Origin: Chitinophagaceae bacterium
GTDB lineage: Bacteria > Bacteroidota > Bacteroidia > Chitinophagales > Chitinophagaceae
Length of the DNA stretch: 6,592 bases
Direction: 5' to 3'
Assembly: GCA_947459455.1 (NCBI GenBank)
Contig: CANHEC010000136.1
Coordinates: 1 to 6,592 of the forward strand
Positions 1 through 5,089 of the stretch are shown here, one piece after another. Under the pieces are notes generated by a model. That model had not been told where the DNA came from. It made no database searches and saw only the letters and a list, made by a program, of their open reading frames with translations. Made by a program: the position numbers and the translations under genes. Position 1 is the first letter of the stretch; each line of letters starts with the position of its first letter.

Positions 1-3000
1 CCGCACCCGCCGGGTGCCCCCATGTTTGTGTTGCTCGGCCGCTTTTTCATTGTGCTGTTTGGCGATGATCCGGCCACGGCCGCCAAAGCGGTAAACATCA
101 TGAGTGCGCTGGCCAGCAGTTTCACCATTCTGTTCCTTTTCTGGACCATCACGCACTTTGCCCGCAAGCTGGTAAACCCTGTTGTAGAAACCATTACAAG
201 CAACCAGAGCTGGACCATTTTGGGTGCCGGCGTGGTGGGTGCACTGGCTTACACCTTCAGCGATTCATTTTGGTACAGCGCAGTAGAAGGCGAGGTGTAT
301 GCCCTGTCTTCATTCTTCACCGCGCTGGTGTTTTGGGCCATGCTGAAATGGGAGCATCAGGTAGACCGGGATGCCCGCACCGATGCATCAGCTGGCCATT
401 GGAATGCCGACCGCTGGATTGTATTCATCTTCTTCATGATGGGCCTGAGCATAGGCGTGCACCTGCTGAACCTGCTGACCATTCCGGCCATCGTGATGAT
501 TTACTATTTCAAGCGCTACCAGGTGACCAAGTGGGGCACCGTATGGGCCTTCCTCATTGGCTGCCTCATCACCGGTGTGGTGCAAAAGTTTGTCATCCAA
601 TACAGCATCAAGGGGGCCGGTAAGTTCGATATCCTGTTTGTGAACTCATTCAACCTGCCATTCTTTTCGGGCTTCACTGCCTTCTTTATCCTGCTGGCGG
701 TGCTCATTTTTGTAGCACTGCGCATTGCAGCCAAAAAGGGCTGGTACTTTTTGCGCCTCGGCGTGTGGTGCTTTGCTTTTATGCTGGTGGGCTACAGCAG
801 CTACCTCACCACCATGATCCGTAGCAGCGCCGACCCCGGCGTGGACATGTACAACGTAGACAACCCGATGAGCCTGGTAGGCTACCTCGGCCGCGAACAG
901 TATGGCGATTTCCCGCTCATTTACGGCCAGGTGTTTACGGCGCAAGGTCGCAACATAGACCGTGAAGAAGGCAGCATGCGCTACCAAAAAAGCAAGGACA
1001 AATACATTGAACTGGGCCCCGAAGTGAAGGAGGTGTATGACCCTGCGGACATGATGTTCTTCCCCCGGGTATGGGACCGCAGCAACGATCAGCAGCACGC
1101 CAACTACTATGCCGATGTGTTGGGGATTGATATTGCCCGTGATCCGAAAAACTTTGATCCGGAAACAGGTCCGTATTCACGCCGTCCCAACATGGCCGAC
1201 AACGTCCGGTTCTTCATTGGGTACCAAACCTACTGGATGTACCTGCGCTACTTCATGTGGAACTTTGCCGGCAAGCAAAATGACGTGCAAGGCGTATACG
1301 CCAGCAATGTGCGGGACGGCAACTGGATCACCGGTATTCCATTTGTAGATGATTTCATTTATGGCCCCCAAAGCAAACTGCCGCAAACTACCCGCGACAA
1401 CAAGGCGCACAACACCCTGTTTGCGCTGCCGCTGATATTGGGCGTGTTTGGTTTGTTCTTCCATTACTACCGCCATCGGCAGGACTTTTTGGTGAACCTG
1501 CTGCTGTTCTTCTTTACCGGTATGGCCATTGTACTGTACCTGAACCAGGCAGGCAACCAGCCCCGCGAACGTGACTATGCGTATGTAGGTAGTTTTTATG
1601 CATTTGCTGTGTGGATTGGCCTGGCAGTGCCGGCGCTGGTACACCTGGCTACCAAGCGTGATGACAAGCTACTGCAGCGCATCCTGATCTCAGCCGGTAT
1701 CGTGTATTTGGTAGCGGCCATGGCTGGCAGCATTGCCACCGGCACCGGTACCACTTTTGTAGGCCTTGCTTTGCTGGGTGTAGTGGCTACTGCCGTGGTG
1801 GCTGGCCTGTACTTTGCAGCCAGGGCGTTGAAAGAAGAAGGCATTGTTGTAAAAGCCAGCGTGGCCATCTGTACACTGGCAGTGCCTGTTATAATGGCTG
1901 CTCAGGAGTGGGACGACCACGACCGCAGCCGCAAGACAATGGCCCCAGACCTGGCGGTAGATTACCTCGAAAGCTGTGCACCCAATGCCATTCTCTTCAG
2001 CTTTGGCGATAATGATACCTACCCGCTGTGGTATGCGCAGGAAGTGTTGGGTATTCGCAGAGATGTGCGGGTGATTAACTACAGTTTGTTGGGTATCGAT
2101 TGGTACATCAATCAACTGCGATACAAGGTGAACGATAGCCCGCCGATAGGCGTGGTATGGAGCTTGGAGCAGATAGAAGGCGACAAGTTGAACTACGCTT
2201 TCTACGATCCGCGGCCGGGCTACGAAGGGCCACAAGACCTGCACATGGTGCTGAAAGATTGGCTGGGTGCCAACGATGCACAGCGCATGTACAATGCCGA
2301 GGGCGAATTGATACCGGTGTATCCTACAAACAATTTTTTCATTCCGGTAAACAAAGAGCTGGCGCTGAAAAACGGCACGGTGACTGCTGCCGATATGCCG
2401 AAGGTGGTGGATAGCATTCGCTTTCAGGTGGGCAAGCAGGTGATGCTGAAAAACGATCTGGCTGTGCTGGCCGTACTGGCAGGCAATCACGATAAGCGCC
2501 CCATCTACTTTACCAGCAAGTTTGACGAACTCGGCTTTGCGCCCTACCTGCGCCGCGATGCCATGACCTATCGTTTTGTGCCCCTGGTAAATGAAGAAGT
2601 AAACCTGCCATGGAGCTACGAAAAGATGATGAAGCAGTTCAAGTTTGGCAACGCCGAAACAGCCGGCGTGTACTTTGATGAAGAGAACCGCCGCCACCTG
2701 AACAGCCTGCGCATGGCCTACGCCGATGTAGCAGTAGCCTTGGCCACCAGTGGGCAAAAGGATAGTGCTCAAAAGCTGCTGCAGAAGGTAGACAAGATGA
2801 TGAATAGCGAGAATATACCTTATGGCCTGTCGAGCCGCTACGCCATGCACAACCAGGCCAGCATGATGATGCTGGAAGCTGCCTACCGTGCTGATGACAA
2901 GGCGCTAGCTGCAAAAATTGGCGGTGCGCTTCGGAAAAATTTACAGGAAGAGATGGCCTATTATGGGGCAATAGGGGAACAGCGAGCTGAAAGAATGCAA

Positions 3001-3117
3001 AATGAAATTCAGCGTTCGCAATACATGCTGCAAATGCTGGACCAACTGGAACAGTTTATGAAGCAGCAGGCCAACCCCGAACGTCCGGCCGGCATTGGTG
3101 GCGATAGTGCCAACTAA
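1..3117 (+). CDS. DUF2723 / TMEM260-like multi-pass membrane protein, 5'-truncated by the window edge
   Basis: The reading frame is open from base 1 and ends at TAA 3115-3117. The ATG at 22 is internal: the codons before it read PHPPGAP, matching the family's conserved HPPGxP element, so the true N-terminus lies outside the window, including the first transmembrane helix and the acidic loop expected in GT-C enzymes. Counting from Met at base 22, hydrophobic segments lie near residues 31-45, 65-79, 90-108, 132-163, 172-193, 216-235, 244-263, 463-480, 488-506, 521-541, 553-572, 576-600 and 607-627. A soluble region of about 400 residues follows. Family-like motifs are NQPRERDYAYVGSFYAF (512-528) and FGDNDTYPLWY (661-671). 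The last 50 residues are charged and helical. Human TMEM260, which shares DUF2723, is a protein O-mannosyltransferase acting on IPT domains; in bacteria the donor and acceptor are not settled, so transferase activity here is inference. A hairpin terminator follows 29 bp after the stop, making this the last gene of its transcript. Family call is firm, activity is not. Confidence 0.9.
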   Translation, partial: PHPPGAPMFVLLGRFFIVLFGDDPATAAKAVNIMSALASSFTILFLFWTITHFARKLVNPVVETITSNQSWTILGAGVVGALAYTFSDSFWYSAVEGEVYALSSFFTALVFWAMLKWEHQVDRDARTDASAGHWNADRWIVFIFFMMGLSIGVHLLNLLTIPAIVMIYYFKRYQVTKWGTVWAFLIGCLITGVVQKFVIQYSIKGAGKFDILFVNSFNLPFFSGFTAFFILLAVLIFVALRIAAKKGWYFLRLGVWCFAFMLVGYSSYLTTMIRSSADPGVDMYNVDNPMSLVGYLGREQYGDFPLIYGQVFTAQGRNIDREEGSMRYQKSKDKYIELGPEVKEVYDPADMMFFPRVWDRSNDQQHANYYADVLGIDIARDPKNFDPETGPYSRRPNMADNVRFFIGYQTYWMYLRYFMWNFAGKQNDVQGVYASNVRDGNWITGIPFVDDFIYGPQSKLPQTTRDNKAHNTLFALPLILGVFGLFFHYYRHRQDFLVNLLLFFFTGMAIVLYLNQAGNQPRERDYAYVGSFYAFAVWIGLAVPALVHLATKRDDKLLQRILISAGIVYLVAAMAGSIATGTGTTFVGLALLGVVATAVVAGLYFAARALKEEGIVVKASVAICTLAVPVIMAAQEWDDHDRSRKTMAPDLAVDYLESCAPNAILFSFGDNDTYPLWYAQEVLGIRRDVRVINYSLLGIDWYINQLRYKVNDSPPIGVVWSLEQIEGDKLNYAFYDPRPGYEGPQDLHMVLKDWLGANDAQRMYNAEGELIPVYPTNNFFIPVNKELALKNGTVTAADMPKVVDSIRFQVGKQVMLKNDLAVLAVLAGNHDKRPIYFTSKFDELGFAPYLRRDAMTYRFVPLVNEEVNLPWSYEKMMKQFKFGNAETAGVYFDEENRRHLNSLRMAYADVAVALATSGQKDSAQKLLQKVDKMMNSENIPYGLSSRYAMHNQASMMMLEAAYRADDKALAAKIGGALRKNLQEEMAYYGAIGEQRAERMQNEIQRSQYMLQMLDQLEQFMKQQANPERPAGIGGDSAN

Positions 3118-3146
3118 GCGTACAGTCTTTTGCCTCTAATAATCAT

Positions 3147-3183
3147 AATCGCCCCGGTCGGAAAGGCCGGGGCGATTTTTTGT
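3147..3183. terminator. Rho-independent terminator between convergent genes, probably bidirectional
   Basis: The left arm 3147-3159 and right arm 3165-3177 form a 13-bp stem with one G-T wobble (3158/3166), a GC-rich core and the 5-nt loop GGAAA. On the plus strand the right arm runs into a T-rich tail (TTTTTTGTTT from 3176). On the minus strand the tail is AT-rich (about 3146 down to 3135) but has no clean T run, so termination of the minus-strand gene is plausible but weaker. The stem starts 29 bp after the stop of the DUF2723 gene and ends 6 bp from the stop of the opposing methyltransferase gene. Confidence 0.9.
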
Positions 3184-3624
3184 TTAGTAAATGAACGGCA
3201 GCAGTCGCCAGGTGCGTTGTTGGTAGCTGGCATATTCGGCAAAGGCGTTTCGCAGCAAGCGTTCTTCCAACCTTATTTTGATGATTAGAATAATGAGTAG
3301 CAGCACCCAAAGCAGCCAGCGCCACCATGCCCATGGGGCAGGCAGGTAAGCTGCAGTGCCCAATAATACTGCGGTGTACAGCGGATGCCTGATGTAAGCA
3401 TAGATGCCTTGCTGCAGTAGTTGTGCGCCCGCCACGGGCTCGGGAAATACCGACAACCTTGAGCGCCGGAATGCAATGAATGCAGCGGCCATCAGGAGCA
3501 ACGCTGCCAACAATAACCACCTGCCGGCATTGCTATGCGGCCACAGCCCGCCGGTCCATACAAGGCTGGCAATGCACAGCATTTGGGTGCCGACCAGCCA
3601 TTTGGAAACAGGTGATATGCGCAT
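3184..3624 (-). CDS. Isoprenylcysteine carboxyl methyltransferase (ICMT)/PEMT-like membrane methyltransferase
   Basis: This 146-residue integral membrane protein begins at ATG 3624-3622 and ends at TAA 3186-3184. Hydrophobic segments lie near residues 9-26, 36-52, 82-95 and 98-117. Two motifs support the family: GIYAYIRHPLY (residues 73-83), the conserved G-x-Y-x-x-x-R-H-P-x-Y element that binds S-adenosylmethionine, and a C-terminal stretch with paired glutamates (E120-E121) followed by spaced Tyr131, Tyr134, Arg140 and Pro143. Length of about 150 residues is normal for the bacterial members. Family members methylate lipids, carboxyl groups or small hydrophobic molecules at the membrane; bacteria normally lack prenylated CaaX proteins, so the substrate cannot be named. 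The gene is alone on its strand, converging on the DUF2723 gene and diverging from the VWA gene. No Shine-Dalgarno sequence is visible; the bases before the start are AT-rich. The family assignment is good, the substrate unknown. Confidence 0.82.
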   Translation of the reverse strand: MRISPVSKWLVGTQMLCIASLVWTGGLWPHSNAGRWLLLAALLLMAAAFIAFRRSRLSVFPEPVAGAQLLQQGIYAYIRHPLYTAVLLGTAAYLPAPWAWWRWLLWVLLLIILIIKIRLEERLLRNAFAEYASYQQRTWRLLPFIY

Positions 3625-3717
3625 ATCGAAAATTTAAGCTGTGCTTGCATGCAGCGGAGCAACCAATTAGGGGCAGGCTGCGTTATTAATGGTACTTTCG
3701 AAGGTAACACGCTTTAT
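3625..3717. promoter_or_regulatory. Divergent intergenic promoter region; possible -7 box at 3693-3700
   Basis: The 93-bp gap separates the starts of the methyltransferase (minus) and the VWA protein (plus), so it should hold promoters for both. On the plus strand TACTTTCG (3693-3700) matches the Bacteroidota -7 consensus TAnnTTTG at all but one fixed position and lies 17 bp before the VWA start, which would give a very short leader. No convincing -33 TTTG is seen at the usual spacing. The same bases sit in an imperfect palindrome (ACTTTCGAAGGT, 3694-3705), which could be an operator or chance. No minus-strand -7 box is convincing. Confidence 0.35.
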
Positions 3718-4815
3718 ATGCTAGGTCATCGGTTTACTGGGTTCGATCCGCGGCAACAAGGAAAAACACGCTTTGAGCAGCTGCTGGACCTTTTTATGCA
3801 ACTGCTGACCTATACCAACGGGGATGTAAACGAAGCCATGAGTTGGATGAATGAACTGGACAGAAAGTATCAACTGACCGACGGCGACTATGGCATGGGC
3901 GATTTTATTGATGACCTGCGTGAAAAGGGTTACATCAGCGAAGACCAGCAAAATGGTGAGATTAAGATAACGCCGAAAACCGAACAGGGCATTCGCAAGC
4001 GCAGCCTTGAAGAGATATTTGGCAAGCTGCGCAAAACCAAGTCGGGCAACCACCAAACGTTTAAGCCTGGCGTGGGCGATGAGATCAATCCCGAGACCAA
4101 GCCATTTCAGTTTGGCGATACGCTGGAGCAAATCGATTTTACCGAAAGCATCCGCAATGCGCAGATCAACCACGGCATCGAGAGCTTTCGGATGCACGAA
4201 GATGATTTGCAAATTCGGGAAACTGATTTCAAAACGCAGACGTCGACGGTGCTGATGATCGACATCAGCCACTCAATGATACTGTATGGCGAAGACCGCA
4301 TTACGCCGGCCAAAAAAGTGGCGATGGCGCTGAGTGAACTCATTACCACCCGCTATCCCAAAGACACCCTTGATATAGTGGTGTTTGGCAATGATGCCTG
4401 GACAGTAGAAATAAAAGACCTGCCTTACCTGCAAGTGGGGCCTTACCACACCAACACGGTAGCCGGGCTGGAACTGGCCATGGAAATACTGCGCAAGCGA
4501 AAAAATCCGAACAAGCAGATTTTCATAATCACCGATGGCAAGCCCACCTGCCTCAAGGTAGGCAAGCGCTATTACAAGAATAGTTTCGGGATCGATCGTA
4601 AGATTTTTACCCGATGCCTCAACCTGGCAGCGCAATGCAAAAAGCTCAAGATTCCGATCACCACGTTTATGATAGCCACCGATCCTTACCTGCAGCGCTT
4701 CGTGACCGAGTTTACCGAAACGAACAACGGCAAAGCTTTCTTTGCTAGCCTCGACAAATTGGGAGCCTTCATCTTCCGCGACTTTGAGAGTGGCAAACGA
4801 AAGACGGTGTATTGA
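3718..4815 (+). CDS. VWA domain protein, MIDAS intact, partner of the downstream AAA+ ATPase
   Basis: This is a 365-residue soluble protein ending at TGA 4813-4815. The frame is open back to an ATG at 3649, but I chose ATG 3718: the sequence MLGHRFTGFDP looks like the family's usual beginning, and the 23 extra residues would start inside the divergent promoter and have no family-like character. Residues 18-75 form a helical N-terminal region (FEQLLDLFMQLLTY, then YGMGDFIDDLREKGY). A charged linker follows, including KPFQFGDTLEQID near 128-140. The VWA domain covers about 175-360. Its metal site (MIDAS) is complete: D182-I-S184-H-S186, a threonine at 245 or 247, and D273 in ITDGKPT. There is no signal peptide or membrane segment, so it is probably cytoplasmic. 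VWA proteins next to MoxR- or chelatase-type ATPases act as adaptors that link the ATPase ring to a client. From memory it resembles the VWA member of the mycobacterial Rv0958/Rv0959 pair. The client is unknown. Confidence 0.9.
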   Translation: MLGHRFTGFDPRQQGKTRFEQLLDLFMQLLTYTNGDVNEAMSWMNELDRKYQLTDGDYGMGDFIDDLREKGYISEDQQNGEIKITPKTEQGIRKRSLEEIFGKLRKTKSGNHQTFKPGVGDEINPETKPFQFGDTLEQIDFTESIRNAQINHGIESFRMHEDDLQIRETDFKTQTSTVLMIDISHSMILYGEDRITPAKKVAMALSELITTRYPKDTLDIVVFGNDAWTVEIKDLPYLQVGPYHTNTVAGLELAMEILRKRKNPNKQIFIITDGKPTCLKVGKRYYKNSFGIDRKIFTRCLNLAAQCKKLKIPITTFMIATDPYLQRFVTEFTETNNGKAFFASLDKLGAFIFRDFESGKRKTVY

Positions 4816-4821
4816 GCTGGG

Positions 4822-4868
4822 GGTTAAGATTAAGATTGAGGTTGAGGGCGAGGTAAAGACGAGGCTAA
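4822..4868. repeat. Degenerate 6-nt tandem repeat, consensus GRTTRA
   Basis: Starting 7 bp after the VWA stop codon, about eight successive near-hexamers follow in register: GGTTAA at 4822, GATTAA at 4828, GATTGA at 4834, GGTTGA at 4840, then diverged units at 4846, 4852, 4858 (5 nt) and 4863. The strong purine bias on the plus strand and the decay towards the 3' side are visible directly. No function is evident; it may be a simple-sequence expansion that has begun to decay. Confidence 0.6.
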
Positions 4869-4902
4869 ACCAAACGACAGACAAGTGAAAAAATGTAGCA
4901 AA

Positions 4903-4916
4903 GGTGATGCATCACC
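4903..4916. promoter_or_regulatory. Perfect 14-bp palindrome, candidate operator
   Basis: GGTGATGCATCACC is identical to its own reverse complement. It lies 87 bp after the VWA stop and about 174 bp before the ATPase start, and is followed by a run of C with no T tract, so it does not look like a terminator. A second, imperfect palindrome (TGCTAAAGTGCTTCAGCA, 4928-4945) and an 8-bp one (TCGGCCGA, 4951-4958) follow closely. A dimeric regulator could bind here, but no regulator gene is in the window and no promoter boxes can be placed with confidence. Confidence 0.4.
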
Positions 4917-5012
4917 CCCCGCAGTCCTGCTAAAGTGCTTCAGCATCCTCTCGGCCGAAGGCAACACTTCAATCATTTATGATAAGCATTCTGTCCCATG
5001 ACTGGCTCCAAG

Positions 5013-5040
5013 CACCCAACACCCAACACCAAACACCAAA
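5013..5040. repeat. 7-nt tandem repeat array A (CACCCAA/CACCAAA, four units)
   Basis: Four heptamers stand head to tail: CACCCAA at 5013 and 5020, and CACCAAA at 5027 and 5034. The units differ only at the fifth base, so the array is nearly perfect. It lies in the leader of the AAA+ ATPase gene, 49 bp upstream of its start codon. I recall similar simple heptamers in intergenic DNA of Chitinophagaceae but could not check this. Confidence 0.8.
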
Positions 5041-5052
5041 CAACTGGTTTCA

Positions 5053-5087
5053 CTGCCATCTGCCATCCATCATCTGCCATCCAAAAA
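5053..5087. repeat. 7-nt tandem repeat array B (CTGCCAT), abutting the ATPase start
   Basis: CTGCCAT occurs at 5053, 5060 and 5074, with a diverged unit (CCATCAT) at 5067 keeping the 7-nt register and a run-out (CCAAAAA) at 5081-5087. The period equals that of array A, 12 bp away, but the unit differs. The array ends two bases before the ATG at 5090, so it occupies the place where a ribosome binding site would be; the only plausible translation signal left is the A-rich stretch 5083-5088. Confidence 0.75.
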
Positions 5088-5089
5088 AT

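Noticed and set aside
22..24. ATG at base 22 as the start of the DUF2723 protein
   Set aside because: The frame is open upstream and encodes the conserved HPPGAP element just before it, so this methionine is internal.
1690..2850. Minus-strand open frame of 386 codons antisense to the DUF2723 gene
   Set aside because: It mirrors codon bias of the real gene, is rich in His, Gln and Val as expected of an antisense shadow, and has no family motifs.
3404..3689. Two short plus-strand frames opposite the methyltransferase gene
   Set aside because: They overlap the well-supported minus-strand gene, are cysteine- and arginine-rich low-quality translations, and have no motif.
3649..3717. Upstream extension of the VWA protein starting at ATG 3649
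   Set aside because: It would begin 25 bp from the divergent start and cover the candidate -7 box, and the added 23 residues do not resemble the family; ATG 3718 gives a typical N-terminus.
4273..4884. Minus-strand open frame of 203 codons antisense to the VWA domain
   Set aside because: The plus strand carries a complete MIDAS motif in the same region, and the antisense product shows no motif.
5013..5087. Heptamer arrays as a CRISPR array
   Set aside because: The units are only 7 nt and directly abutting, with no spacers of constant length and no cas genes.
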